In this document: positions 1 through 11,264 of the stretch, piece by piece
Layout of the letters: the number at the start of each line of letters is the position of its first letter
Position numbering within the stretch: the stretch's first letter is position 1
Assembly (NCBI GenBank): GCA_037833965.1
Contig: AP031353.1
Location: forward strand, 6,264,501 to 6,328,500
DNA length: 64,000 bases
Direction: 5' to 3'
Origin: Marchantia polymorpha subsp. ruderalis
Lineage: Eukaryota; Streptophyta; Marchantiopsida; Marchantiales; Marchantiaceae
Program-made: the position numbers and the translations under genes
The notes under the pieces: generated by a model
The model's database searches: none
What the model was told of the DNA's origin: nothing
What the model saw: the letters and a program-made list of their open reading frames with translations, nothing else

Positions 1-444
1 GCCTGTGTACCATACCTCATGCCACTGAGTGAAACATGGATGTACGCGGAGACAGCGTACAGTCTCTTTGCTTTCCTCGAAGACTATGAATTCTGCACCT
101 ATCCTTTTCTGATCCTGATTGGTTCGCTACCCGGATGGTTCCTCCTGGCCTACTTCTTCGGGGCATACCTTGGAATTGTTCGCAACAACCGGTGGCCCCA
201 CTTCCTTAGGTTTCATGTGGTCACAGGAATGCTTCTTGAGATTATTTTGCAGGTAATGGGCACCATTAACGATTGGGTACCTCAATCGGTTTATTGGGGC
301 AAACTTGGAGCTCACTACTGGCTAGCAGTCTCGACAGCGTTTCTGTTCATAGTTTTAGATTGCATCCGATGTGCTTTAAGTGGCATGTACGCAGACGTAC
401 CCTTTTTGTCAGATGCATCTTACATGCAGATCCCTTACGAGTAA
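1..444 (+). CDS. TIC20: Tic20-like chloroplast inner-envelope import protein, 3' part
   Basis: The frame is open from base 1 to TAA at 442-444, giving 147 residues; the first in-window ATG (19) is internal. Tic20 is a multi-span inner-envelope protein of the TIC import machinery. The match to the plant Tic20-I/IV C-terminus is strong: a motif RFHVVTGMLLEI, then VYWGK, then RCALSGMYADVPF, ending QIPYE. Three hydrophobic segments are visible (about residues 33-55, 71-92 and 105-126 of the visible part), fitting the last three of four membrane helices. The transit peptide, first helix and promoter lie outside the window. No intron is seen in this part. The gene is read as functional because the frame is clean and the C-terminus canonical. 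Confidence 0.9.
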   Translation, partial: ACVPYLMPLSETWMYAETAYSLFAFLEDYEFCTYPFLILIGSLPGWFLLAYFFGAYLGIVRNNRWPHFLRFHVVTGMLLEIILQVMGTINDWVPQSVYWGKLGAHYWLAVSTAFLFIVLDCIRCALSGMYADVPFLSDASYMQIPYE

Positions 445-1697
445 GTCAGCATTGCATGCACAGAGTTCTTGAGATTTATTATAGACATAAAGAGTACCCA
501 CAATCGGCGTCACAGGATCACATTCACGGAGGGCCATAGCTTGTGGTTTGCATCAGCTCCAACTAAAAGTGTACATCTTTTTCATTAGAAGCTGACAGCC
601 ATGGCTTTGGGCTTTCTGGAAGAGTCTTGATACTTGGGCAGTTGGGAGGATTATCGGAAGTGCTCTTGTTGGTTTGTGATTGTGTTTTTATCCAGGAGAG
701 TGGTTTGTCTTTGATGAGAATGACATTCCGAATGCAGAGATACTTGCGAAGACTTTTGATCTGAGTGGAATCGCACGCATGACATCGTGACCTGTCCACG
801 TTGTCTCAAGTCCATGATCAAATACTATTGGAATAACACGAAAGGAAGAGTGTAATCACGTTGAATGAGATCTGGGAAAGACCAAAGCAATTCGTTTTGT
901 TTATTTGGGTCATGTGTATTTGATTCATACCCAGATGCCTGTCTCACGATGTCTGTATTACAACGAAATAGTTCATGATGTTTGTTATGATGATAGTGTT
1001 CTGTCGTGGCTTTTGGTTTTACAGTTCTGCTATATTCAAAAGCACGACGGATTACCCGGTTTGACATTCTCCAGTTTGACGCATCTACCTGATACTAAAG
1101 ACTACTTGCGATGAATGAATGGGAAGAAGAATTTTGCCTGTGGTTCACAATCGAGTTCAATCTGGTGGTGGCTTGCAATAGTAACGAAATTCAAATGTGA
1201 AAAATCACGAAAAGTTCTAGACGCAAATCGGAAGAATTTTACGTACCGCAGGGTCAAAGTATCAAGCCGATTGAAACTGGCCGAAAAGAATACAGAGGAT
1301 GTGGGAAGGTGATTATGCAGACAAAATTGCAGTTGTTGGCTAGTTGAGGTGGCAAGTTCTTTGGATGACAGTTGGGAATGTAGAGTTGTTGTGGGAATGT
1401 GGGAAACTGGAATCGTACTTAATATGTTTGACGTGCAAGCTATATTACTTTCTTTTCATCAAATATTCCGTGACATTAACATTGCAAGATTGGATGTGGT
1501 ATACCAGGTTGGGGAAGAACTGTGGTTAAAAGATGGTATGGGTCCAGGATATTTTCGTTCTACTTGGATGTTGATATTCGCCAAATCGGGATTATACTGC
1601 ATTTATGGGAGGAAATATGTGTCAAGAAAAGTACCAGATGAAAGAAGAGTATTGCACGTTATATACATTGGAGTATAAAGCAACTCAGAAAGTCAGA
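445..1697. other. Tic20 downstream region, no gene seen
   Basis: The first few hundred bases probably hold the Tic20 3' UTR. Short open frames occur on both strands (for example 1349-1678 +), but none has recognisable domain content, convincing start context or splice structure. Confidence 0.5.
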
Positions 1698-2042
1698 GTT
1701 CTGAGCTGAGAACTGAAACGGTTCATAACAATCTTTGACCAGATTTCATGAGTTCTTGTAAAACTCATGAGAAATGGATCTGCCTCTAATGCATGCAAGC
1801 TATGAAGAAATGAGTGTTCTGAGCTGAGAACCGAAACGGTTCCTGACGTCTTTGACCGGGACTTCAAGAGTTCTTGTAAAAACCATCAAATGGAAAAAGC
1901 CTCTGATGCATGCAAGCTATGGTGGAATCAGTTTTTTTATCTGAGAACTGAAACGTTTCCTAACATCTTTGACCAGACTTGATGAGTTCTTGTAAAAGCC
2001 GTGGAATGGATTAGCCTCTGATGCATGCAATGCAAGCTATAG
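1698..2042. repeat. Three-copy ~117-bp tandem repeat
   Basis: Copies begin near 1698, 1816 and 1931. Each holds a block CTGAGAACTGAAACG (one-base variants), then CTTTGACC, GAGTTCTTGTAAAA and ATGCATGCAAGCTAT in the same order. Copies differ by substitutions and small indels, so the array is not recent. The third copy has an extra ATGCA near its end. No coding capacity is seen. Confidence 0.85.
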
Positions 2043-2524
2043 ACTTGTTACGCACTTTCTACTGCGACAATTCCTGTTCTACTTTGAAAGTCCTGCACAA
2101 CAATTTATACAATCTCTATCTGGTTGGATCAACTAAATTTACAGTCGGATTTCGAACGCTGGCACATGATTAATGCCAGCTGCTGGTGCGTCATTACCTT
2201 CAGTTTAGTGATACTCCTGAATGCTACGACGTTGTCATCGTAAGCTTACACATCAGAACACAAAATATGTCTGGAAAATGTCAAAGGTCCTGACATGTTA
2301 ACAGCTTAGAGTATTCTTGGTGCAATCCACTATCCGTTGCATGCTTACACAGTCGTTGGTACCATTCTTCAAAGTTCCGACTGCGAATGCAAGGACAAAG
2401 TTTTTAGATCCGGCACGGACTTCCTTCAAGAAGAAAGATTTAGATCCAGCACGGGTTTCCTTCAAAAGGACCTTCGAATGTTCACGTATAACTACAGCGT
2501 GTACAGTAGCTATATAGTGCAGAT
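2043..2524. other. Interval between tandem repeat and ferritin 3' end
   Basis: No gene is seen. The ferritin 3' UTR should lie here, on the minus strand. Within it two near-copies of a short block (TTTAGATCC..GCACGG) lie at about 2400-2422 and 2437-2457, a ~37-bp local duplication. Confidence 0.4.
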
Positions 2525-3265
2525 TCAGGCCTCATGTCCGCCTAAGACTCTGTCGAAGTAGTAGATACCATGGCCATCCTCTCCAATACGTCTCAGCTGT
2601 GCCACGTACTCGGACACTCTTTTGACGATTTCAATTTGCTCAGCTAAGTACGTGCTCTTGACCAGGTGGTTCAAGTGTTTGTCCCCAGCTTTCTCAGCGG
2701 CTCGTTGCAGATCATAAAACTTCTCAGTTAACAACTTTTCCAGAGAATTAGCAAGCTCCATGGATTTAACAACCTCCTCGAACTCCACAGCTGGGGCCGA
2801 GAGCACAGGTTTGAGCCCGACTCTCCCTCCTCTCTTGTTCTGATACATCATCAACTCCTCCGCGCGTTTCCTCCGCTGGTCACTCTCCTCTTTGAAATAA
2901 TGAGAGAAGCCAAGCAACGCCACATTGTCACGATCGAAATAGGCAAACAAGCTGTGATAGAGATAGGACACGCTGTACAAGACATTGATCAGCTCATTGA
3001 TCGAAGACTCGCAAGAGTCGGTAAAATTGAGCCGAGCCAACGATGCATGCGACTCTTGAGGCAACCGGAACAAGTCCTTCTCCAGCTCCTTCATGGGCTC
3101 AAACACAGCCGCACTTGCCACCCCAGCCACCTTCCCCCCCGCATCTTGGGCACGCCCCCGCCTCCCCGCCACCACCACCACCGGTGCCCCTCTCGCCCAA
3201 CCTTTGCCACTCCAACCTTTGCATGCAGCAATCGGCCCGACCACCGCCGCCTGCAATACCAACAT
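2525..3265 (-). CDS. Plastid-type ferritin, single exon, degenerate ferroxidase centre
   Basis: A 246-residue protein. The start chosen is the ATG at 3265, the first ATG in this frame; the frame stays open upstream but only with non-ATG codons. Residues 1-53 are rich in Ala, Gly, Val and Arg with few acids, like a chloroplast transit peptide. The ferritin fold follows: FEPMKELEKDL (55-65), YFDRDNVAL (109-117), YQNKRGG (141-147), SLEKL (174-178), and the plant-type end SEYVAQLRRIGEDGHGI (218-234). Compared with remembered H-type and plant ferritins, several di-iron ligands are changed: E27 is Leu96, E61 is Gln130, E62 is Arg131 and H65 is Arg134, while Y34 (Tyr103), E107 (Glu176) and Q141 (Gln210) remain. 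Plant ferritin genes normally have several introns; this one has none. It may be a retrocopy or an L-like structural subunit. Confidence 0.9.
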   Translation of the reverse strand: MLVLQAAVVGPIAACKGWSGKGWARGAPVVVVAGRRGRAQDAGGKVAGVASAAVFEPMKELEKDLFRLPQESHASLARLNFTDSCESSINELINVLYSVSYLYHSLFAYFDRDNVALLGFSHYFKEESDQRRKRAEELMMYQNKRGGRVGLKPVLSAPAVEFEEVVKSMELANSLEKLLTEKFYDLQRAAEKAGDKHLNHLVKSTYLAEQIEIVKRVSEYVAQLRRIGEDGHGIYYFDRVLGGHEA

Positions 3266-5472
3266 CCTTCCGCCTCTCGCCTTCAGCCAAATCTTGCCAA
3301 ATCGCCGGATACACACCCACCACCGAATCCACGAAGCCTGGAGGCAAGCAAGCACACAAATGCTACCCTGGAGACCAAAAGAGCAGAAGCGGCACAACAG
3401 AGAGAAAGAAGAATCGGAGGTTCCGCCTCGAAGTGAATGAATGTTGCCAAGGGTCGAGGCTGGAGGACAGCAATGATTTATAGGCGGCAGCAGCAGCAGC
3501 AACTCTCGAGGGCACGGGGAAAAGGCGAAACGGAAATGGACGGCTGATCGAAGAATCTATCTGTCCAAGGAGGGGAACGAGTGTCCGGCGCTGGGAAATA
3601 AACAAGAATGAATCTTGTCAGCGATCAAGAACTGAATCTACAGCCAGCGCCACTTGACTTGACTCGCGCGCGGAGCAGCCGCGTGTGCCCATTCCTCCCC
3701 CTCCCGGGAGAATCTACAAGCGGAAGGAGCGTCAGGATTCAAAAAATGAATGCGTCCATGATGCGCGGCCATGACCGGCGCTGGAAGGTTCAAAGGACCG
3801 ACCGTCACTGACGTAACGTTCGTGCAGCTGAGCTGGTGGATGCTCGTCTCGACTGCGCCCAATTGTGAAGCCAGCCGGGAATGGGCTCATGTCCTTGCCA
3901 AGTCGGCAGCAATCGCAGCCTTTTCACACGTGTGTTCCCACGGACTGGACACACAGTTTGATGCGAAAGTGTGGCTTAGATTTGCCCTCGTTTCCGCATG
4001 CGGTTTTGTTGTTGTATCCTGATACTTTTAATATATTCTGAAAACATTTGTTTAGAAAATAAGGCTCAAGCACATCTTTGTAACGTGTTTGCCCTTTTCC
4101 TTCCATCTTGAAATGTTTGATGTCAAAGAACTACTTGTAGAGTCAGTTATCTAAAAGAAGTTTGAATATCTATGACACCGATCTCTAAAAACTTGTGTGA
4201 GGGTAAATACAGTTCTTTAAACGATTTGCAGTCTAATTGTCTAAGATCCTTATACAGTTCATGTTAGTGTGTGTCTTAGTAATTCAAAATGTAAAACTAA
4301 AATAAATCAGTCAAAAGGATTAATGATATGAAATCCGGTCACATACTCGGGCATGGTTATATTAGTCTGTCATTTTAATTATCTAAATTAGCTTAATATG
4401 GATGCATTAAGAAAGTTAATTTAGGCGTTTTGGTGTTAAATACAGGTTTAGAGCGAATGATAGGTTCGGGAGAGAGTCACCATAATCGGGACTTGCAGTC
4501 GTGCTGTGAGTCCGGTGGACTAGAGAAAATTTAATTTACAAACTTTGGATTACAACTCGATGAACTATGAGAATGACGCGGAAACAAGTTGATTCACAGC
4601 TAAAATCCTCACTTGCTCCAATTTTGAGTCAAATACAGACTGGATGCTTAGGTAATTTAGACGCTAGAGGGAGCGCCACTTTGAGTTATTTCGGCGGCAT
4701 GGTATACGATAGGCTAAAATAACCATGACTGCCTACTCTATCCCATCTAAAAAAAAACATAATCCATGTGTCATCTCCATAAGCTCTAGGTAGAATAAAA
4801 GGAAAACCACTTAATTCATCTGTGTATTTGATTTGGAAGATCAAGAAATGTAAAGAACATGTTAGGAAGTAATCAAAGCTTTTCATTATCGTCGTTATTA
4901 TTATTAACAGCATACCATGCACAACTATTTATCAAGTAGCCTCAGTATATCAGTCGAGTGGGAATTTGGATCGAATAGCAATCTTGCAGATAACGTCTTC
5001 TACTTAAACTGATGTGTTTCTTTTTTCAAAAGGTGCATTGTTCCTTTTAGTGTGTCGAAGGAGGATGATGTGACCACACTCTGCACTTGACGCATTGCAG
5101 TGTATTGTATTGACTCGCGTCCTTGTCGATTTAGAAATCATGAAATTATGTGCTTATTAAGCGGATTGGTTTATCAAGATTACTTTGCTAAGTTAATTTT
5201 ACCTTTGTCTCATCGTCAGACAAAGCTAGAATTAACCTAAAAAGGGTTACCAAGATATATGTTTCTCACGTGGTCAAACGTACATTGGCCAACATGGATA
5301 AAATCATTCTCTATACTTTCATGCAAAGTTTGGTGAACATTGATGCTTGTGTAAACTTTAGTGCGTCGTTGATCAGAGCAACCACATGCATTTACGAAGC
5401 TTGAAATGATTTTCATACCTTTACACAAGGTCCATAATATAGTGGAATATATAAGAAGCACAATGTTGGATT
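3266..5472. other. Ferritin upstream region and gene-poor spacer
   Basis: The first ~650 bases are relatively GC-rich and should hold the ferritin 5' UTR and promoter on the minus strand; I found no convincing match to the maize-type iron-dependent regulatory sequence. From about 4000 the DNA becomes AT-rich with no recognisable coding content. Open frames antisense to ferritin (2900-3440) are Pro/Arg-rich shadows. Confidence 0.4.
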
Positions 5473-5630
5473 ACAGTATATCATTGAGTACAATGCTTAA
5501 ATATGTTTGTGTCGTGACTACACATATTGCATCATCTCAAATGTATCAGATACAATATATCATTCAGTATAATGCTTAAATATGTTTGTGTCATGACTAC
5601 ACATATTGCATAATCACAAATGTATCAAAA
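5473..5630. repeat. Two-copy ~79-bp tandem duplication
   Basis: Copies begin near 5473 and 5552 and share TATATCATT, AATGCTTAAATATGTTTGTG, CATGACTACACATATTGCAT (one mismatch) and AATGTATCA. They differ at only a handful of positions. Confidence 0.85.
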
Positions 5631-6516
5631 TACATATAATTTTTTTAATGAAAATCTCCATAAATTTGCCTTTTCATAATAAAAGCATAAAACATAGATC
5701 AGACTCGATCAGTTCATTATTTTTGGAGAGCCGTATGAGCGGTAACGTTCAAGTATGGTTCTTTCAGAAGGGTTGGGGACGGAAATGGCCCCATAAACTT
5801 TACCCTATGTCTACTAACGAATGAGTCCTTCCAATGATGCTGATGACATTGAAAAAACTACAAGGTTCGGTTGTCATGTTGGGGTAGGAGGAGGTGATTG
5901 TTGTGGTTTGAGGTAAAACGAAGTTATTATGCAGTTTTTGGGTTTTGAGGAAAGCAAAAGCTTTTATCTTAATCACAGGCGCGTACTTATCTCTTGCAAT
6001 TTTCCAAGTCTGTGGTTCACAGAAACTTCGTTAATGCATCAGCGTGTTGAGAACTAACTACACTAGTACGTGTCATTCTTTGGAGTATGACTTTCCAAAA
6101 CGCTCTTACTATTTTAACATTTCCATATGCCATTTACTTGCTACAGCAACTGGTCAAGAATCCGAAGGACACGAAATCCTTGAGTAAGAATTCTGGACGT
6201 AGGTTTGCAGCTGGATAATATGTATCTTTGAAGGGATAAATTCAACATTAATTTTGGATTTTGGTGCTGTGATATTCCCTTAAAGCTACAAAACAAGTTT
6301 GTACATGCCAATAAATATTTTAAAAAATAAATTTGAGTACATATCATGAAAATATGAAAAAAAATCAGACTTTCATGAAAAAAAAATTTGTGATAAGATG
6401 GATATCATTGACATGTTTAATTAAGCCACTAATGGTAAATTTAACGTGATTTATTTCGTACATAGAGACATACCAAAGATACTTCTTCAAATCCAAATAG
6501 CCAAAGCTACGTCCGT
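5631..6516. other. AT-rich spacer
   Basis: No gene, RNA or domain recognised. Short open frames (5606-5824 + and 6141-6347 -) have no support. Confidence 0.4.
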
Positions 6517-6924
6517 TGTAACCATCTTTAGTTAGTTAGAACTAAAGTAGAGGTTACTCTAAATATTGATGTAGATACTTTAGTGTGCACTAGTCATAGC
6601 TGTCACGTCAGCGATCCGTGCACTTGGTAGGTACAGAGTGGATATGTTAGTTAACAGTGCCACGTCAGCAATCCGTGTGCTTGTAAGTAAAGATTGAGTG
6701 TGTTAGTTGGATACGCCACGTCAGCGATCCGTGTGCTTGTTAGTGTTATCCGCCACGTCATCCATCCACTAGGAGTGGGATGGATGGTGGGGATTAGATC
6801 TTATCTCTTTGTACTTGTTGGTAAGAGCTATATAAGGGAGAGGATAACCATTGTTGGTATCTCTCATCTTCAGAGTTTACGTTTCTATCTTCGAGTGAGC
6901 TTCTCTCTAAACCCTAGTGTTACA
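6517..6924 (+). mobile_element. Solo LTR (408 bp) of a chromovirus-like Ty3/gypsy family, copy 1
   Basis: Begins TGTAACCATC and ends AGTGTTACA. It is flanked by a perfect 5-bp target-site duplication TCCGT (6512-6516 and 6925-6929), so it is a complete insertion reduced to one LTR. The middle contains repeats of a ~55-60-bp module with CCACGTCAGCGATCCGTG-type cores at about 6602, 6660, 6716 and 6751. A TATATAAG element lies near 6829. The same LTR recurs at 36878-37207 (inverted), 42673-43093 (next to a chromodomain) and 44388-44640 (degraded), which identifies the family. Confidence 0.9.
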
Positions 6925-8204
6925 TCCGTCCACGATCAGATATCTTCAACATGGATACGATGGTTTGAAACAGGTAGGTTGGATAAGGAAGTTCATGTCT
7001 ATAATGAGTATGGTCAAAGTTTCATGTTGAAGGTTTGATCAAGGTTGCTTGGATAGGGGAGTTCATGTCTACAATGAGGATTGTCAAAGTTTTATGACGA
7101 AGATTTACATTTAAATAACAATCGGGAAGTGTAGCGTTTAAAGCTCGTCATTGGTTTCAAAATATACACTTCAATAAATAGTATATTTTCGCGTTCCCAA
7201 ATGAGTATTGTGCACACCTGATTTAGAAGTTTTTTTCAGTTCTTTCACATGTGTGAATTAAATTTCTCTATTTAATGTGAATGTGCACATGATTTTTAAA
7301 TGGGTACAAGTTTGAATTGTACTATTGGAAGTTAAAATGTGAATTTTAATGGGTAGATTTAAAATTTAATGGTAAAGATGTGACTTTGGTTAGAGTATTT
7401 TTAAAAGTTAAAGTTTAGTTATAGTTTAGTTTAATTATATTCACCCAGCTATACTTTACACGAGATTTCGTGATTGAGAATTAGAAAAGAATAAATGAAT
7501 AGAATATTATGACTGTAATTTTTTTAAGTGAGAATATAATTATAGCTAAGTTTAGTTTAATCATCATTCACCCTGTTATATAAGATGATTTTGTGATTGA
7601 TAAGCTAGAAAAAATAGAATATCATGATTGGTATCGTGACATTATGTCATTTCATGTTCGACTTCTATTTCACCCATTTCTTCATGTGGGATTGCTCGCC
7701 TGGTTTCTAGCACAAAAGCTAAAAAGTCCATCCTAATGTGAATAGTACTAACTGTTCATGCAAGCGTTGAATAAAGGATTTGATCCATAGAGTGGTGGAA
7801 AAGTCTTATCAGAGCTAATGTTAATCAAGATGAACACTGCAGATTTTGGATGCATTAATTCAGGCAGTGGGGAATTGACGTGTTCACTGCCAATGCAATG
7901 AGAACATTTTCCCATTTCACTAAAACAATACTAGGCGAAATACATTTATAGTGGCCGCGTCAAGTCTATATTCACAGGCCGATTTTTGTCTTTACATATT
8001 ACCGAACGTGTTTTTCTTTCCCTATGACCATTTAGATAAATTTTTATGTACATTACAAGAAAGTGCGCACTACTTTGTTTCAATTTGGAATTAAATTAAC
8101 TTAACTAAACCTTCCTTTTCAAAGTAAATTTCCTATTAGATTTTTAGGTAAGTGTTCTCATCTTCCAAGGATCATTCGTATTAATTTTGCTTATTTATCT
8201 TTTT
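6925..8204. other. AT-rich spacer
   Basis: No gene seen. Two near-identical blocks containing GTTCATGTCTA.AATGAG. follow the solo LTR (about 6990-7010 and 7060-7080), a small tandem duplication. Diverged repeated blocks around ATTTTGTGATTGA also occur near 7465 and 7590. Confidence 0.4.
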
Positions 8205-8530
8205 TCATGTTTTGTTCACAATTTTTTTCGAATGTTGGTTTTTATTTCAAGTATCTCTATGTTTATTTTTTTTTCTTCTAATTATTCAACAAATATTTTA
8301 TCCTTTTCAAATAATTTTCTTTCGTTTTTCCTTCAAAACGATGGGAAGAGAAGATTTGCTACTTTACATTTATTCTGTACATAGACTTGTATAATTATAA
8401 AAGCCCTACGAAGATAGACGTGCATAGTTTCAGAGTCGCATCTGAAATCTAGTGAAAAGAAGATCCGTGTTATCCCTAAGTGTCGTTCTGTAATTTTTAG
8501 ATTGTATGAAAATGAAATATAACATATATA
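8205..8530. repeat. Direct repeat unit 1 of a ~320-bp duplicated segment
   Basis: The segment from TTTTGTTCAC through CGATGGGAAGAGAAGA (about 8340) to GTCGCATCTGAAATCTAGTG (8434-8453) and AATGAAATATAAC recurs in the same order at about 9000-9315. Similarity is high in the second half and weaker in the T-rich first half. Confidence 0.75.
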
Positions 8531-8999
8531 ATAGTATCCCATCTAAATTACTTAAATACGTATAATTAAGTCTACTCGAAAAGATTACTTTAGTCTATTC
8601 AAAAACATTAATTTAAGCGAGTTTAGTCTCGTCACAAAGTTCATTTAAGTTAATTTAGTATACTAAAAAGAATTTAGACCAATTTAATTTCTAAAAATTA
8701 AATTTAGGCTAATTTAGTTTATTAAAAATTTTTATCAGAGCAATTTTTAGATTTTTATTTATATTAAAAAATTTATATCAATGTATAAAAATTGAAACAA
8801 AACATCCATCAATTCAGCATACGTGTTCACTCTCTTTTGATTAGTTCATGTACATGCCAAATCGTGACTGCCTACTCACCATAAAGGTTAGGTGATTTAG
8901 GCGATCTTACAGAGTGTCGACTACTATAATCATGCCTGAATATAATCCGCAACGCTGTACACAAGGGTCGCTAATTGGATAATATAGATATTTCTATAT

Positions 9000-9315
9000 T
9001 CTGTTCACAGTTTCTTCGTATGGCCGTTTTTATTTGAAGAAGCTATAAATTTTTTTTCTTGTCTCTCTGATCACTCACCATATATTTCATCTTTTTCAAT
9101 TTTTTCTTTCATTTTTCCTTCAATACGATGGGAAGAGAAGAAATTACTACTTTTCTTTTATTCTGTACACACTTGTATAATTATAAAAAACCACGAAGAT
9201 ACTCGTGCATAGTTTCCGGGTCGCATCTGAAATCTAGTGAAAAGAAGATCCATATTTAACTATCCGTAAGTAACAGTCTGTAATTCTTAGATTATATGAA
9301 ATTGAAATATAACCT
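9000..9315. repeat. Direct repeat unit 2 of the ~320-bp duplicated segment
   Basis: Second copy, about 790 bp downstream of the first, same orientation. Shared landmarks are CGATGGGAAGAGAAGA, ACTTGTATAATTATAAAA, GTCGCATCTGAAATCTAGTG and AAAAGAAGATCC. The spacer (8531-8999) is AT-rich with loosely repeated TTAGTcTAtt-like words and no gene. Confidence 0.75.
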
Positions 9316-9700
9316 ACAACGCTAAACACAAGGGTCTCAAATTGAGCACAATTCATAATAAAACTTCTAGAATCTGTGGCAACAGAGGCAGCCATTGTAG
9401 ATCAAAATACAAATCCTGACAAAACTCTTGGATACAAACTTAATGTTGAAGAAGAGTGAATATGAATATTTAACGAACGAGGACAACACTCAGCAGGGGA
9501 TAATGTCGAAGTCTTGAAGAAGCACTTTATAAGTAGCGAATGAGAAGTATAATTGTCACGATCCAAGTTTCCAAATGGAAGCCAGAGCTCATCTGCGTGC
9601 TAGAGAAATATGATTACATGAACGGCGGGCAGATAAATCTTCGACTACCTTCCCATAACTAAATGTACAATTGTTGTATCACCTAATTCTTTGCAACATC

Positions 9701-10625
9701 TTATGCAAGGGCGCTGGTGCTGTAGACGAGGAAAGCTCCGGCGGCCAAAAGTCCAGCCAAAGTCACAGCCCACAACAGAAGTCCGGGAGTACCTGAAAGA
9801 TATTCATTCACTTCCTTAATTTTCACATTCAAATGCATCGTTGGTGAAATCGCAGCGGAAATCCGAAAAATTACTTAGTGTACTCGCCAGTTCCATAGCT
9901 GATAATGGCAACGGTGTGATGATTGGGGCTTACCTCCGGCGTAGGTGCTGCCTCCGGCTGACCATTCCTCAGGTGCCCAGATTGGGGAGTATCCATCGAC
10001 GTTGGCACCGTACTTCTTCACGAACTGGTACACTCCCTTTCCATTTGTCTTGCGCCCTTGGGCATCGAGTCCACCCCTGTACTTGTTCTCACCAGAGGGA
10101 CCTGCCAGAGGCGGAATATCGATATCAGAGATATATACTGACTTCAAACTGCGCACGACTACAGCAAGAGGCTCTTCTGGCCACAAGAAGTTCTGAAGAT
10201 GGAGCCGGAACCTATTGCTGAGCAAAAAATCGCCTCTTCCAGGAAGGACGCGCTGAATGAAAATGGAACATACAATTGAAAACAAGCCAGATTGGGGCGT
10301 CTTTGAGTAAACCGGGAAAGAGAGTCTGATCGGCTAATCTTCCATTCACTTCACGGAGAACCGTGCGAGGAAGAGAACTTCGGCACAGTGAAGAGTTCTC
10401 GTCGATAAAACTCCAATTTCAAAGGCGATTGATAGACTCACCGAGAGGCTCCTTCACGTTGATCTTCTTGGGGGCATTGGCAACGATCTTCAAGGTGCGG
10501 ACGGTCCTGACGGGGCCCAAGGCGGGGAGACCAGAGACGGAGGTTCCGCAGAATGCAGACTTCTGAACGGCGGAGGTGGGAACGGCAGCAGGGGCCAGGA
10601 AGGCAGAGACGGCGGTGGCTGCCAT
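9701..10625 (-). CDS. psbR: Photosystem II 10-kDa protein PsbR, three exons
   Basis: Exons on the minus strand: 10442-10625 (ATG at 10625), 9934-10101 and 9701-9792 (TAA at 9701-9703). Donors GTGAGT and GTAAGC and CAG acceptors join in phase to 444 nt and 147 residues. PsbR is a nucleus-encoded extrinsic/transmembrane subunit that helps assemble the oxygen-evolving complex of PSII. Residues 1-~48 form an Ala/Ser/Val-rich plastid-targeting region. The core signature is [19 protein letters not shown], then EEWS and TYAGG. Exon 3 encodes the single membrane span ([20 protein letters not shown]) and the C-terminal STSALA, both typical of PsbR. Reading phase and family motifs agree across both introns, so the model is well supported. 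Confidence 0.95.
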
Positions 10626-10939
10626 GGCTTCGATCGACGAGATTGCTAGTGCTCGAAGAAGAGTGCTGCCGACGGGCGATAATGGTAAGCTGAGATCTCG
10701 CGCGCTGCAGAGGGAAGCGAAAGCAGAGCTGCTTAAGTGAGGAGGGTGGACTCAGAGATTCAGGCACGGGCGATCCAATCCCCGAACCACGCTGCGACCG
10801 CTGCCAACGTGTGGGCCACAATGCGCTCTATCCTGTCTACGTTGTCGCAGGGCTCCGGGGCCCCGTGCTAGTGGATACCGCGAGAACAGCGCAGACCTCC
10901 GTCGCTCACGCCATCCTATCCACACAAATCCGCGCCTCG

Positions 10940-11170
10940 CTTTCCCATTGGCGCGGCCGCGAGGGCCTCGAGAATGTCCGGCGACAGTTTCCGTCCCCGT
11001 TCGATCGATCGACTGCGTGACGACGGACATTACGGCTCGGGAGCTTGAGAGACGCCGTTAAACTGGTGCATTTAAAAACAGCCGTTGGGCCGCTGCCGTT
11101 GCTCGGAGTTCGCAGCTCTCATTGGGCTCATGGGAAAATGTCCTCAATAATTTATCCCCATTGGTTATGG
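10940..11170 (-). promoter_or_regulatory. Candidate psbR upstream promoter region
   Basis: The DNA upstream of psbR (10626-11260) is markedly GC/CpG-rich compared with its surroundings. On the minus strand it holds three CCAAT boxes (plus-strand ATTGG at 10947-10951, 11121-11125 and 11160-11164) and a GATAA word (11152-11156) of the I-box kind common in light-regulated promoters. No clear TATA box sits at a normal distance from the ATG, so the transcription start is not placed. Confidence 0.3.
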
Positions 11171-11264
11171 GGGCTCGACAAATATTTTCCTGTTACGAAG
11201 GGCGGGTCACGAGGAGGAGGAGGTGTCATGTCGTCGTGCTTCTTAGTTTTTTATGATTGTTGAA

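Noticed and set aside
2900..3440. Several 115-178-residue open frames on the plus strand over the ferritin gene
   Set aside because: They are Pro/His/Arg-rich shadows of the GC-rich ferritin N-terminus on the other strand and show no domain.
3266..3502. Longer N-terminus for ferritin
   Set aside because: The frame is open to 3502 but begins with TTG; the first ATG is at 3265 and what follows it is a plausible transit peptide.
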